DNA of 64,000 nucleotides from Agaricus subrufescens. Lineage: Eukaryota > Basidiomycota > Agaricomycetes > Agaricales > Agaricaceae. The stretch's first letter is position 1, and each line of letters opens with the position of its first letter. Shown one piece after another: positions 1 to 12,194 of the stretch. The position numbers and the translations under genes are program-made. The DNA is taken from the NCBI GenBank assembly GCA_029945375.1, contig CM057058.1:310001-374000 (forward strand), given 5' to 3'. A model generated the notes under the pieces. That model was not told the origin of the DNA. It saw only the letters and a list, made by a program, of their open reading frames with translations, and did no database searches.

Positions 1-444
1 GACGGAAATTGCATCTTTCTTTCTCCCTTCTTTCACCTTAGAAAAAGAGTTTACCTCCGTCCGTCTCCCCGCAGGTTCATGGGCCTCCCGAGTTGCCAGT
101 AATTTAGTCAAGAATGTACGCAAGTGTGGATATGGTATCGTTGACTTGGATTAATCGGTATAATAATGTATGCCTTCGATAGCTTCTACTTGACCCGTTG
201 GTACTGACATCGGAATCCCCAGTACTGTATCAGTAAGATCACCAGTCTCTCTTAATGAGTTGTAACTTGATACCGATCATTGTCATCTTATACTTAGTGG
301 CCAGCGTAACCTTGTTGGTACGTCGGACTCAACCAAGGCTGCTACAAATTCAGCTTCAGTCTCAACTCACAAACGTTGTCTACTCCAGGCATACGACTAT
401 ATTCTGACTCTTCCCCATGAAGCTCGATATATCTGGAAGTCAAG

Positions 445-1257
445 ATGGAACTTAGGGAAAGTCCTGTTCCTGTTGACCAGGTATCTCCCGTTCATCGAAA
501 CTGTGGTGATTTTTATCCGTGAGTTCTAGTTCTATAGTCCAGTTGGTGAAGGATATCTTTGACGTTTATGAGATCTCTAGACCAATTTGCGCCAGGTTTG
601 TCACCTCAACAGTGTGGCGCGGCATACAACTATAGCGCTTGTACGTGATTACTACCTATAACGCGGATATTCATTTATCAACTCGTATCGCACAATTCAA
701 GGGATGATTACAATCGGCATGACTGTAACAGAACGTGAGTTTCCTCCTTCCTATACATACTTAATTCAAGCTGAATGTATCATAGTTCTGCTGACGATAC
801 GGACCTGGGCTGTTTGGGAAAAAGATAGTCGGATGACTGTAATGTTGTCTACCCTCTTCGTTAGTTTCTGCGCAACAGAGTGGATCACGATGGGGTTATT
901 TTTGAAACCGCTCAGACGTACGTCGGTCTTTTCTCGTTTTAAACTTGTCCACTTACAAACAGATGCCCGTTGTCAGATATAGTATCTCCCCCACCGTTGT
1001 TAGATGTGTGCATAGCCCTGAATACCAATCAACTATTGTCGGTCAACTGGGTTGTTTTGATGGTCTATGATGCTCGTGAGCCTTTTCCCGCCCGCAGCTC
1101 AGGGCCAGGTGCTAAGGTGCCCGCAGTTATCTTTGCTCTGATTGCTATCCAAGCCTGGAGGACTTTTCGTTCTTGCGGCGATCGTGTACCATTGACTCGT
1201 ATAATTTATCAAGACGGTAAGCCATCTAATGCTGATTCGTATCAATTTTCTGATTAG
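445..1257 (+). pseudogene. DUF6533-type membrane protein, probable relic
   Basis: The putative start at 445 sits in the same context (AAGTCAAGATGGA) as the start of the neighbouring gene at 2388, so the two are tandem copies. Recognisable pieces of the seven-helix DUF6533 family follow: the helix-loop 'LLTIRTWAVWEKDSR' near 790-835, which matches the family's 'ILRTxAxW..' block, and 'VIFALIAIQAWRTFRS' followed by 'RIIYQDG' near 1123-1218, the usual helix 5/6 region. I could not join these into one frame with canonical introns, and the N-terminal 'YD/E-hLhTLxxE' motif is not visible. Either a gene with many small exons or, more likely, a decayed copy. Function of DUF6533 proteins is unknown. 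Confidence 0.4.
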
Positions 1258-2387
1258 AAATCTGTTACAGGTATTATTTATTTTGCATATATATTTTGTG
1301 AGATCGTGAACTATCTCAATTATCGGCAATGAATCTCCACTAACTGCTGATTTAGGCCTATCGTTATTAAATGTGATCGTCATTCTGAAATTCCCTGTGG
1401 GTGGCGTTTTCTTTTACACATCGAAAAAAAGGCTCTGACAGATTCGTAGAGAGAATACGTCAACCTGCTTTCCCTACTCGAGCGAGTCGTTCATTCTGTC
1501 CTAACGTGTCGGATCATTCTACACATCCGTCACCTCCATTCAAAAAGCACCGAGGTGCCTGAATTAGATGAGATAAATTTGAAGGACCTGATGACTGTAT
1601 GAATCATCCCCACTGCTGTAGGCACCGCTCCCGTTTTGATGCGTCAGATCGGTTGACTCGGGAACGATAGGCCCCGTCCGAAGTTTCACCAGGCTTTGAT
1701 GATAGCGGTGACAGATACGGTATTGCGGCAGGTTGATACACAGAGGTAACGTCTCCCGTGCCTGAAATAGCACCTCTGTTGAATATCCCGCCACCTCTAC
1801 TGTTCCGTGTCAATGAGTTCGGCTCTGCAAATTACATATTCACCACCCTTCAACTTCCTGTTTTTAATTTACTGTACCTGGGTAGATTATGAGGTGTAGG
1901 TCCATTTGTGTTGTCGCTCCGAGACGATCAGATATATGAACTGTCTATATACACCTCTCATGAGTGGCCAGCTCAATCTTGTCTATTGCAACATTTGCCA
2001 GCACCCAGACTGGAATATTTAAGCATGCACAATGGCGTCAATACATTCTCGATACCTTTCCTCCTTCAATGTCCCTCATCCCCGAAGCTATTCAGATTTT
2101 GGATTCTATGGGTCTTGAGAAGCGCACTGTGAACGTAGGTTTATTCTATTTGTCCTCACATTTTTCGAATAATGACTATTCTTTTCCCTCAAGTATTTCT
2201 ATGGTCGGACATCGCTATTCTATCTTGAGCTCTGTTTACCACTGACACATACACCTTACCAGTATCTAGCACGACATTTCTTGTAAGTCGCTGGCCTGTC
2301 CACTTCGCAGACTTCCTCATTACCGGGCTAGATATACGAGTACCTGATAACTATCGATACTGAGGTCAACCTTGTGTGGAAGTCAAG

Positions 2388-3577
2388 ATGGACCGCGACA
2401 AAGTGCCTTTTTTTGATGAACAGATATATGTCTGTCATTAATGCTCTGACTGTCCTCCTACGTCCGTCGGATTTTCAGTCATGACTCTGTAATCAATGAA
2501 CGGTTAACATTCATTTTTAGATCAATTTCTACATGGTTTAACTGATGCTCAATGTAAACAACTGGCTATCGCCTCTTCCTGTGAGTTTTTGACCGATTTA
2601 TGAGACCGTTATGTTTCTCATGAGGCCTTTCTACAACAGGGTTTTTCGTTGTAGGATGTGGCATCGCAGACAGTGAGATACTTTATTGTTTATCGTATCA
2701 ACGTCTAATACAGGTCTTCAAGTCATCTTGACACTTCGGACATGGGCCATTTGGCGGAAATCAACAAGAGTTGGGATACTCTTTTCGGTCTTTTTTATTT
2801 CGAGCTGGGCAAGTATGTGTGTTTGTGTTGAATTAGGGCTTCAAAAAGCAGCCTGTAAGTTTTCTTATATAAGTTGTATAAATCGTTCTGGTTCGCTCAA
2901 CGTGGGACACACAGACCTTAGCCACCCCGATTTTGACTGTGTGATCGGCAACTTGAATCAATCAGTGTCAATTGCTTTTGGTATCCTCGCAGTGTATGAC
3001 CTTGGTTCGTCCAACAGAGACTCGTATCTTCGGTTGGCTCATTGCTCTATGCACTGGCAGTTCTCCTCTCTGCTATTATCTTCAACATGCCATTCAGTCA
3101 TGTCGCCTTTATCTCTCTGTTTTCTGATAAATCCTCGCTATCACAGGTGATCTGCAGAGACGGTGAGTTGTGTCAAGCTCTTGGCTAAATTTTAATTATT
3201 TAATTACCTGAAAGGCGTGTTCTACTATATAATTTTGACTGGTCAGTTCAGTTCTTTTCGAAAATCTATAACTCACGTTTTTTCGACACTTTCTTCTACT
3301 TCAGCACTCTCCATCGTTAATTTGATACTGATTCTACGGCTCCAGAGACAATACCAATTACTTGTTGTCCCGTAAGCGTCTTTTCTTTTTCTTCCCATAT
3401 CACATGGCAAAGCCATTAAATCCAGCCTGGCTATTTGTTATTCATAGTTTCGAGGGCGTTATGAGATCGGCATTGACTTCACGTGTTGTTCTTAACATCC
3501 GCTTACAAGCATGCGAAACTACTATCATGTCCCAGTTACCAGCGATGGCATTGGACGATGATTATATTCAAGAATGA
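2388..3577 (+). CDS. DUF6533-type seven-helix membrane protein
   Basis: Multi-exon gene; the start is inferred from the duplicated context shared with 445. Visible blocks, in order: 'LTLRTWAIWRKSTRVG' with a following hydrophobic helix (about 2717-2850); a loop and helix around 2900-3010; 'VICRDGVFYYIILTALSIVNL', which is split by an intron, near 3148-3325; and the family's C-terminal block 'GVMRSALTSRVVLNIRLQA' at about 3452-3510, ending at 3577. The family is large and membrane-bound in agaricomycetes, with no established function. Exon joins in the 5' half are uncertain, and a stop after the first 15 or so codons must lie in an intron if the gene is live. The last exons were copied together with the following membrane gene (see 6216). 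Confidence 0.45.
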
Positions 3578-5810
3578 TAATCAACTATTCCTCAAGTATA
3601 GATATATCGCAGGATTTCAGTACTCAGAGGGCTATTCTGGTGCACAAACGATAACTGTACGAGTAGGTTCTACTTTTCTTTTCACTGTTTAAAATGCGTA
3701 AATACCCAAAGAACGCCAATACATGTATATGCGGACATGTTTATACCCAACTCATACAACTGATAGTAACGAGGCACATGAAGCCCATCATGGAAGAGAA
3801 GCAAATCAGAAATGAGGAATAAACGAACTCCAAGCAACATCACAAAACGTGGCCGGGGGTAACTGTCTAAGGGAAACCAACACTTGCACGATAAGTGCGA
3901 CACGAGCAATCGCATAAGTACACATACAAACAGTAGAGAGGAAGAAGAAGATAAATCTAAAAGATTTGTGTTTGTCCAAGTGACGCTTCATCCCGCCCCT
4001 TCTACTCGAGCCCAGACGCATGAAGAATATACAAAAGAGGGGATCAATTATGACAACGAGAGTTGAATATTTCCATAAGTGCCTCTCAAACTTGGTAGGT
4101 CCCGAATTCCATGCAATAACGTGTAACGATCCATATAAGATTGCGAGGAGGCAAGGAAGATATAGTTCCAAAACCCAGGGAATATATGCAAGAGTTTCGT
4201 AGCCGAACATCGGCACGCGATGCATCACATTATCTTCCCGCCAATTTCCGCTCTTCGATGACGTGAGCTTCCTTATGGGCCTGAACAGTTTCATAGGTTT
4301 GAACAGTGCTGGATAGCCCTGCGTACTATGGAATTTTTCTGGAAGCGGGGGTTCAGGTGAGAGTGGTTCTGGAAGCTCGGATTCTGGTGAGGACCGGTCG
4401 CGACAGTCGGCAGGCCCGAGCGGAGTGGGCTTCAAATCGACCCTGATCCCTTCCTGGACGTTCTGGGGCTTGTCGAACCATATAGCATATATGATGGCGT
4501 TCAGAGCGGCGAAGGCGAGTGTGAAAACTTCCAGCTCTGCCAACGGAAGAGATTGTGCCAGGCGAGCTATACATTGAACCACGAACCAAGTCGTTTGTAC
4601 GACAATGAACACCTTCGACAGGTGGTCGCTTTTGCTCTTATCCCTAATTGTTCGTGTGGTAATCCTAAGAATGTCGACTTGTCCCTCCTTGATCAATCCA
4701 TCAAGTCTCCTGTATGTGAGGACTTTAACAGGCACTCCATCCTTGTACAGCATGAAACCTCCCATCTGAATGAAAAATCCGTGTGTTTTTGTCCACTTGA
4801 TATCATTAGATTTGTCGCACTCTTCTCCCCAGAAGCATCGGTTGATAAATTCTACGAACGGTCGATAGAAAGGTATTGGAGGTGATTGTACTAGGAAGGA
4901 ATAGAATCAATAAGCGATAGTAACACCAAAGGAAAGCATTTTCGTACTTTTCAGAATGTCTTCGTTATATCTGTGCATGATTTGCGTTGCACCAGCATGT
5001 TGGCGTAGTGCCCAACCTATCATAAGTTCCGGGGCTATAAGGGCACATATCATAGTGGTTACCCCCCTCTTGAGAGCACACCAACGCGAGTCATCTGGGC
5101 CCGGTATATTAGGGTGGATAGCGATCCATGTGCAGGAAAAAATTGTAATGATACACCCCCAGACTATGTCCCATAGTGAGCGTTGATCAGATTGTGTGCA
5201 ACTAGCAGTGTCTACTAGAGGTATTGTCGAAGGGGTGCACGAAGAATAGGTTGGAAGGGGAGCCCCCATAATCTGACGGATGAATACCGACATGACTAGG
5301 GAAGACAGCATATTGGAGGCGTAGCCGTATGGATATGTAACAGTGAACGAAGGTTGCAAAAACACATTGTTCATATAGACTATCATTGTAGCAGGTAGCA
5401 ACGTGCATCAGCAGAAGATCAAATGAGTGATTGGTTGCGATAGACGTGATCCGTGTATATTTTGTGCACACTGCAATCACGGATGCAGTGATAGTTAGAT
5501 GACCGCTCGAACATGTTGATCACAAGTAGGTCCTCACCACCACTACACGAATGCTAGTGCAACTCCGAAACGGCAGTTTGTCACACAGCTTGAGCACACT
5601 CTCCTCGGAGTTATCTAGATCCCCTCTCTCAGCTTCCCCAGCCGATAATAGCCTGGTTCGCTTTCCTTTTTGATATGTTGCACGCGCCCTGCCATACACA
5701 CATACACGATGGTCCTGACGGAATCTCGCTCCCAGCTTGTATGGGAGCAAGTGAACCTTGTCGCATTGTGAGTGGGTATTGTGGACGTCCTGGCTTCCTT
5801 AGTCTCCTCA
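3296..5810. repeat. Segmental duplication, unit A
   Basis: This block, holding the last exons of the DUF6533 gene plus the whole adjacent minus-strand membrane gene and its upstream region, reappears in the same order at 6216-8600. The shared stretch begins at 'CTCTCCATCGTTAATTTG' in both units. Similarity continues through the coding region and into the upstream segment with the CATACACA/CATATGCA-type sequence. Confidence 0.75.
3806..5311 (-). pseudogene. Agaricomycete multi-pass membrane protein, copy 1 (one nonsense codon)
   Basis: First of four minus-strand paralogues (others end at 6628, 12195 and 16665). From the conserved start it has a short hydrophobic signal-like head (MLSSLVMSVFIRQIMGAPLP), then 'QRSLWDIVWGCIITIFSCTW', 'AIHPNIPGPDDSRW', 'ALIAPELM', later 'KTHGFFIQMGGFMLY', 'TTWFVVQCIAR', 'LPLAELEVFTLAFAALN', and a C-terminal 'RQLPPATFCDVAWSSFIPH'. 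I count six to seven hydrophobic segments. A single in-frame TGA at 4909-4907 replaces the TTA (Leu) present in copy 2, splitting the frame after the first third; the rest is open. The family is widespread and uncharacterised in Agaricomycetes (recalled, not searched). It could be truncated protein, recent pseudogene or a sequencing error. Confidence 0.7.
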
Positions 5811-6215
5811 AAGGTCACTGCTTATTAAGCAGGAGAGCTAATTGGGAGTCTCATCCACCCCCCACACTCGCCATGCAACATCGGTTTATCGACGCATCTA
5901 GATGCCAAGGGCGAAGGGTGTCCAATTCAGGTCATTTTTTAGATCTTTATGATTTACTTTTGGGTATTTAATCATTTGATACTCGTCCTACACTTCCAGT
6001 GACTATGCTAAGTACACGCAACGGTGTAAATATTATTATAAAAAAGCAATATCTATTTATACGTTTGTGGGTGTTTTGAAATCAGCACTGACTCCGGGTG
6101 CCGTCATGTCATCTCAACATTTGCATGCAAGCTTGTCAAATTAATGCTTATTGGTGGTTTCAGGATACCCAGAAAATTTCTGGATCTCATACTTAGATAT
6201 CCCAGCCTTCGGCGC
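5402..6215. other. Intergenic, upstream region of copy 1
   Basis: No supported gene. The part near 5640-5710 resembles sequence upstream of copies 2 and 3 (8530-8590, 13950-14000), with CA-rich blocks, so it is probably promoter or 5' UTR that was duplicated with the gene. The stretch 6060-6190 contains weak similarity to the DUF6533 C-terminal block. Confidence 0.4.
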
Positions 6216-6480
6216 TTTCCTCTACTTCAGCTCTCTCCATCGTTAATTTGATACTCATTCTACGGCTCCAGAGACAGTACCAATTGCTTATTGTCAAGTA
6301 AGCCAGTCTGGCTATCTATTATCCTTAGTTTCGAGGGCGTTATGAGATCGGCATTGACTTCACGTGGTGTTCTTAATATCCGCTTACAAGCATTTGGAAC
6401 TACTATTAAATCCCAGACCCACGATGGCATTGGACGATGATTGTATTTGATGTTAATCAGCTGCACCTCAAGTATTAACA
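6216..6480 (+). pseudogene. Truncated DUF6533 C-terminal fragment
   Basis: Copy of the last exons of the gene at 2388-3577. It contains the same 'TTTCGAGGGCGTTATGAGAT' stretch and the 'SALTSR(V/G)VLNIRLQA' coding block, but no upstream exons. It marks the left edge of duplication unit B and cannot encode a complete protein. Confidence 0.65.
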
Positions 6481-6627
6481 TCTCTCAGGGTTTCGGTACC
6501 TAGAGGGCCATGCCATTCCAGTATGCAAATGATAATTGTACAAGTAGGGTTTATGTTCCTTTTCACTGTTTAATATATGTACAATATGCAGTTGCCAGAA
6601 ATCCGGCGTATGAAAGGAAACGCAAAA

Positions 6628-8244
6628 TCAGAGATGAGGAATAAACGAACTCCAAGCAACATCGCAAAACGTGGCGGGAGGCAACTGCCTAAGGGAAGCC
6701 AACGCCTGCGCAATAAGAGCGACGCGGGCAATCCCATAGGCAGGCACACTGACTAGAAAAAGGAACCCCAGGACAAGCCAGAGATATACACGACTGTCTA
6801 ATACTACGCGTTGGGTTGATGCCCCTGTATCACTCTCAGGCTGCAAGCTTACCCGCAGGAAGAGTGTACAAAGGAGGGGGTCGATTGTGATGATGATGGT
6901 TGAGTATCTCCATAGTTGTCTTTCAACATTTGTAGGCCCCGAGTTCCAAGCAATAACGTGCAACAACCCGTATAACAATCCGATGAGGCAAGGAAGGTAT
7001 AGCTTCAAAACTGTGGAAATGTTTGCAAGAACTTCGTAGCCAAACATCGGCATGCGCATAGGGGTACAGTCCAGCCAGTTTTCGCTCACGTTGTACACGA
7101 GCTTGTTTATAGGTCGACCCATTGATGTTATGACGCGGCATGGGATGCGGTATATGATAAACCACAGAAGGCCGAACCACGTTCCTCGGAAATGATGATA
7201 GTCCTTGAGTAACTGACGGTGCAACCAGCTCTCAGGCGAATTGTGGGGTTGTTCTGGAAGCTCGGATTCTGGCGAGAGTGGTTCTGGAAGCTCGGATTTT
7301 GGTGAGGGCGGCTCGAGAGGGTCAGGGGAGTTGAGTGAAACAGGCTTCAAATCGACCCTCAGCCCTTCCTGGACATTTTGGGGCTTATCGAACCATATAG
7401 CATATATGATGGCGTTCAAAATGGCAAAGGCGAGTGTAAACACCTCTAGCTCTGCCAACGGAAGAGACTTCGCCTGACGGGCTATACATTGAACCACAAA
7501 CCAAGTCGTCTGTAGGACGACAAACCCTTTCGACAGGTAGTCGCTCTTGCTCTTATCGTTAATTGTTCGTTCGGTAATCCTAGGAACGTCGACTTGTCCC
7601 TCCTTGATTAATTCTTCCAGCCTTCTGTACGTGAGGACCTGAACAGGCTCTCCATCCTTGTATAGCATAAAGCCCCCCATCTGGATGAAAAATCCGTGTG
7701 TTTTTGTCCACTTGATATCATTAGATCTGTCGCACTCTTCTCCCTGACAAAACCACTGCTTGATATACTTTATGAATCGTCGATAAAAGGGCAATGAAGG
7801 TGGTGGTACTGGAGGGAAATAAAGTAAATAAGTGATAGTGAACGTAAAGGAAGGCATTTTCGTACTTTTAAGGATTTCTTCGTTATATCTGTGCATGATT
7901 TGCCCTGCGCCGGCATGTTGGCGTAGTGCCCAAGCCATTATAAGTTCTGGGGCTATGAGGGCACATATCATGGTGGTCACCCCCCTCCTGAAAACACGCC
8001 AACGAGAGTCATCTGGGCCCGGTATATTAGGGTGGATAGCGATCCATGTGCAGGAGAAAATTGTAACGCTGCACCCCCATACTATGTCCCACAGCGAGCG
8101 CTTATCAGATTGTGCGCAACTGGCAACGTCTACGAGAGTGGAAAGAGGCAGAGGTATTGTTGAAGAGGTGCACAAAGAATGAGTTGGCAGGGGAGCCCCT
8201 GTAATCTGACGTATGAATATCGACATAACCAGGGAGGACAGCAT
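6628..8244 (-). CDS. Agaricomycete multi-pass membrane protein, copy 2
   Basis: Single uninterrupted frame of about 538 residues from the start conserved in all four paralogues (MLSSLVMSIFIRQITGAPLP, a signal-peptide-like head). The frame stays open upstream to 8406, but that extension is not conserved. Order of features: signal-like helix; Cys-containing short loop; 'DIVWGCSVTIFSCTWIAIHP' helix; 'ALIAPELIMAWALRQ' helix; cytosolic-type charged stretch with 'TKTHGFFIQMGGFMLYKDG'; 'RTINDKSKSDYLSKGFVVLQ', 'TTWFVVQCIAR', 'LPLAELEVFTLAFAILN'; a Pro/Glu/Ser-rich variable linker (repeat of SELPEPLSPE type); three further helices; and the invariant end 'RQLPPATFCDVAWSSFIPHL'. No known function. Expansion in tandem suggests an environment-facing or adaptive role, which is inference only. 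Confidence 0.8.
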   Translation of the reverse strand: MLSSLVMSIFIRQITGAPLPTHSLCTSSTIPLPLSTLVDVASCAQSDKRSLWDIVWGCSVTIFSCTWIAIHPNIPGPDDSRWRVFRRGVTTMICALIAPELIMAWALRQHAGAGQIMHRYNEEILKSTKMPSFTFTITYLLYFPPVPPPSLPFYRRFIKYIKQWFCQGEECDRSNDIKWTKTHGFFIQMGGFMLYKDGEPVQVLTYRRLEELIKEGQVDVPRITERTINDKSKSDYLSKGFVVLQTTWFVVQCIARQAKSLPLAELEVFTLAFAILNAIIYAIWFDKPQNVQEGLRVDLKPVSLNSPDPLEPPSPKSELPEPLSPESELPEQPHNSPESWLHRQLLKDYHHFRGTWFGLLWFIIYRIPCRVITSMGRPINKLVYNVSENWLDCTPMRMPMFGYEVLANISTVLKLYLPCLIGLLYGLLHVIAWNSGPTNVERQLWRYSTIIITIDPLLCTLFLRVSLQPESDTGASTQRVVLDSRVYLWLVLGFLFLVSVPAYGIARVALIAQALASLRQLPPATFCDVAWSSFIPHL

Positions 8245-8600
8245 ATTGGAGTTGTAACGGCACAGAAGCGTCGCAAACACAGTCTTTATAAATACTATCC
8301 AGTATCGGAGAAAACAAAAACCCGGAAGACAGGCGCACAACATACAGTTCAACGCTGGCGCTCGGACAGCCTCAAGGCTACAAAAAAGAGGCGCCTTGTC
8401 ACGCACTCCGACCCGCTGACACTCAGGCGTATCATTCGAGTCTTCTAAATCCTCTCTACGCTTTCCAGTTGATACGCCCCTCCCGCACTCGCTCTTCTTA
8501 GTCTTCTAGACCGCTTCTCTAGGCTTCCCCAGCCACAGATACTTCCCCTTTTGGTATACGCATATGCACCGGCAGACATGTATGCCAGTGTGTAAATTGC

Positions 8601-9513
8601 CTTTCATCACGACTCAATCAAATATCATCTCAGAGCCAAAGACTCGAGTGCCCTACCAGAAGGTGCCCAGAATCACAACGCGTGTATGTGAAGATGATAT
8701 TAGAAAAAACTTACAAATTGGTTCAGCTGGAGCATAGGAGAACGGACACGATGAGCACGGTTGATGAAAGAACTGGTGTCGTCATTTGGATGCACTACCA
8801 TCGGCCCCCGTTGGTCAGGATCTGAGCGGTTTATCGATTGGAATCCATTCTCCCGGCGAAGTGGTGTGGCATTTTTGATGCACTTTCATCCTCAGGATTG
8901 GTCTTTACCTAACGCAGGCGATGATTCTGGCTTTGCGGAGAACAAAATGGTACGACATGACCTGATATCGGACTGATATCTATCTCAATTTCTCCGTTAG
9001 TGGGGCCAACAGCTCCTTATCTCTCATGAGTGTCATCATGCTGATCTAAATCGGAACTCGGCCATTGAGTGCCATATATAGTAAACATCTGACAGGACGA
9101 TTGCTCCGGGATAGCCGAAAAGAAGATCAAGGAATATTCCGGTATACGTGGTAACAATGCTGAGCATGTGAATTTGGGTTAGTTTCAGCTGATGATATAT
9201 ATAGAGCTGCGAGTCGGTGAGAATGCCGCTGCAAGAATTTAGATCACCAAAGATGCAGCGTCAACAAATTTACGGACCCTTCTGGGGTAAAATGAACATC
9301 CGCAGTCCATCCGTACTTGGCGCTGTTGGATACAGGCCACTTGATATAAAGCCTCGGGATCTTCGTTCCTGAGTCTCCTCATAATCGCCACTTCTCCACT
9401 TCTTCAAACACTTACCTCAAGGCGGGTTGAAGAGAGCTGGAGATAACGCTGGAGCTGCGGACGACCGAGGACATCCACCTACATATCAGCTAGTCGAGTT
9501 CTAACTAGACGCC
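8601..9513. other. Intergenic, P450 upstream region
   Basis: No coding region supported. A TATA-like 'TTGATATAAAG' lies near 9340, about 170 bases before the P450 start codon; whether it is used is unknown. Confidence 0.3.
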
Positions 9514-11881
9514 ATGGCTATTGAAATTGCTCCAGGACTCCTTTACCTCCTCCATTGTTCTCCACGACTTTTATTTCCCCCCACAGTCGTCTACTTGCTC
9601 CACTATGCCCCTTCATCTTATATCCTGACGTATCTAGGGCAAACCTCTGTCGTCTCAAATCTTTCTTTTGGGTTGCTTCCGTTCAAGGCGACATCGCATC
9701 TCGCAATAGCTATGGTTGCTTCAGTGCCTTTGGCTTTGGCAGCGAGTATCATATGGGAGCAAGTCAAGACTATGTATGAAGCTAAGAGGTTGGGCGCGGT
9801 TTTACCTCCGAGACGGAGGGACTGGTGGCCTGCTGGATTTGGATCTATAATACGACAGGTGAAGGAGATAAAATCGGGGTATCTCGGTGAGTATTATTTT
9901 CTATACTAGGACATCTGATGTATTAACTCCTGGCAAGGTGAGGGATTAGAAGAAACTTTTGGAATGCTTGGGTCGTATACAATCCGTGATCGTGTCTTGT
10001 ATCAAAACAGGGTGAGCTGCCATATATGTCTAATGCTCAATGATCGGCGTTCACTGATGAGAACTACTCCTGTAGTTCTTTACAGCCGAGCCTGAGAACA
10101 TCAAAGCCATATTGGCGACCCAATTCGAACACTTCGAAAAAGGTACGCAACCGTCTGACCCACTGTGAGTACGCACTTGACTGATAAAAACAATCCAGGT
10201 CCAGAATTCAGGTGGTTGTTTAAACCACTTCTCGGAACTGGTGTATTTGCTGTAGATGGCGAATTATGGAAGTACGCCCTGCGTCTCGTAATCTTTCCCT
10301 GTTGGGACTTACCTATGCATGTAGATTCCACCGGACAATGACTCGGCCATACTTCAGTCGGGACAGGATAACCCACTTTGATATATTTGACCAACACTCT
10401 GAACATGCATTGAGCAAACTCGCAGAACGGGTCAGGGATGGTGTAGCCGTCGATATCCAGGTCAGTCTCGTAAAAAAATGATGCGCCAGCTCATTGAAAA
10501 TCTTTGAACAGGACCTCGTCGGACGGTTCACAATCGACTCTGCCACAACCTTCCTCTTTGGCCACAACGTTCAATCCCTTTCCGACATTCTTCCTTACCC
10601 TCACAACCATCCACTCCGTCTCCAAACCAACTCCGCAGCAACCCAAAGTTTCTCAACTCGATTCGCTCAAGCTTTCTCTGACGCTCAATTTAAAACAGCC
10701 CTACGATCGTTCTATAGTGTCCATTGGCCTCTAATGGAATTCTGGGATGATACAATTAGGGAACCGATGAAGATCGTAAGAGATCTGATTGAACCCATTG
10801 TAGAAGAAGCTGTTCAGAAGAAACGCCAAAGAGCAGTTGGTATGGGTATTGACAAGGAAAAGGATGATGAAGAAACGCTGTTAGAAAATTTGGTTAATGA
10901 AACGGAGGATTTGGAGATCTTGAGAGATGCCATCATGAACTTGTTGGTTGCTGGAAGGGACACCGTAAGTTGCTCTTTCTTGTCATATATGAAAGTCGTA
11001 CTAAGCAACTGTTTGTCTTTCTTCTCTTTCATAAGACCGCCAGCACGTTGACGTTTGTGATATACATGCTCGCTGAACACCCACACGTGTTAGCCCGGCT
11101 CCGGGAAGAAGTCTTGCAAAAGGTTGGACCGACGAGAAGGCCTGAATATGATGACTTAAAAGAAATGAAATTCTTGAGGGCTACTATCAACGGTATGTTC
11201 GTCTCTTTTACCAGAATATCCTTCAGATTAAGAAATTTGGGCCTATAGAAACTTTGAGACTATATCCTACCGTGTGAGTAGTCTCCACAGCGAATGACCG
11301 AGTCCACCTACTTATATGTCTTGGTGTCTTAGACCATTCAATGAGAGAACGTCAAATAAAGCTACGCTATGGCCTTCAAAAGAACCTGGTGGGAAACCCT
11401 ATTATATTCCCCCAAACACAAGAATGGGGTATAGCGTTTTCCTCATGCACAGACGAAAGGATCTATGGGGACCAGATGGTACTGATCCTCTTTCTTAGCC
11501 TCTCTTGATGTTGTAACTAAGTCTTCCATGATAGCGCTTGAATTCGACCCAGACAGGTTCATCGACGACAGATTACAGAAATACTTGATCCCAAACCCCT
11601 TCATCTTCCTTCCATTCAACGCTGGCCCGCGCATTTGTTTAGGACAACAGTTCGCCTATAATGAAGCTTCGTTCTTCCTCGTTAGGTTGCTACAGAGGTT
11701 TGAGAGTTTCAAAGTGGACGTTGGTGCTATGCCGGAAAGCGCGAGAGTACCAGAGGATTGGAAGAATGATGGGAAAGAATCGAGGAAGAAGAAGGAGAAA
11801 ATCAGGCCAAAGTCGCATTTGACGTTATTCGCACAGGATGGGCTGTGGGTCACCTTGAAGGAAGCGACTCTGCATGAGTAG
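9514..11881 (+). CDS. Cytochrome P450, CYP63/CYP52-like
   Basis: Heme monooxygenase, probably ER-anchored. The N-terminus (MAIEIAPGLLYLLH) has two hydrophobic stretches before the catalytic domain, as in fungal CYP63/CYP52 proteins. About ten exons were joined by eye. Visible motifs: 'LLVAGRDT' joined across an intron to 'TASTLTF' (I-helix oxygen-binding region); 'ETLRLYP' (ExxR of the K helix) in a small exon near 11247-11275; 'FLPFNAGPRICLGQQFAYNE' (heme-binding loop, Cys ligand in RICLG) at about 11610-11665. The C-terminal insert rich in Lys/Glu before the last strands also fits CYP63. Members of this clan hydroxylate alkanes, fatty acids or aromatic xenobiotics; the substrate here is unknown. 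It sits between paralogues of the membrane-protein family and is not obviously part of a biosynthetic cluster. The final exon ends with TAG at 11879-11881. Confidence 0.9.
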
Positions 11882-12194
11882 ACTTGATGAGTGGGGTGGA
11901 AGTTCTGTGTATGATTATGTAGTACTGGTAGCAATGATTGTCTACTATAGCCGTATTCTGCTCCAAGACTGTGCTGCATGCTCTATCTCATTAGCCCGGA
12001 CGTGACTTTTTGTGACTTCCGTCGCGATTCGCTGGCACATTTACTTGATAATTTCCGGCAAAAGGTCAGAATATAATGATTAGAATCTAGCGTTACGGAA
12101 AGTCATCCAGTAGGAGGTCAACTAGAACACAAAATACACAATATATAACTGCTAGGAATGAGATATATGAAGTCCATTATAAAGGGGGGAACAA

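Larger units (their letters stand above)
6216..8600. repeat. Segmental duplication, unit B
   Basis: Second unit of the duplication described at 3296. It carries a truncated DUF6533 tail plus membrane-protein copy 2. Small indels and scattered substitutions separate it from unit A. Confidence 0.75.
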
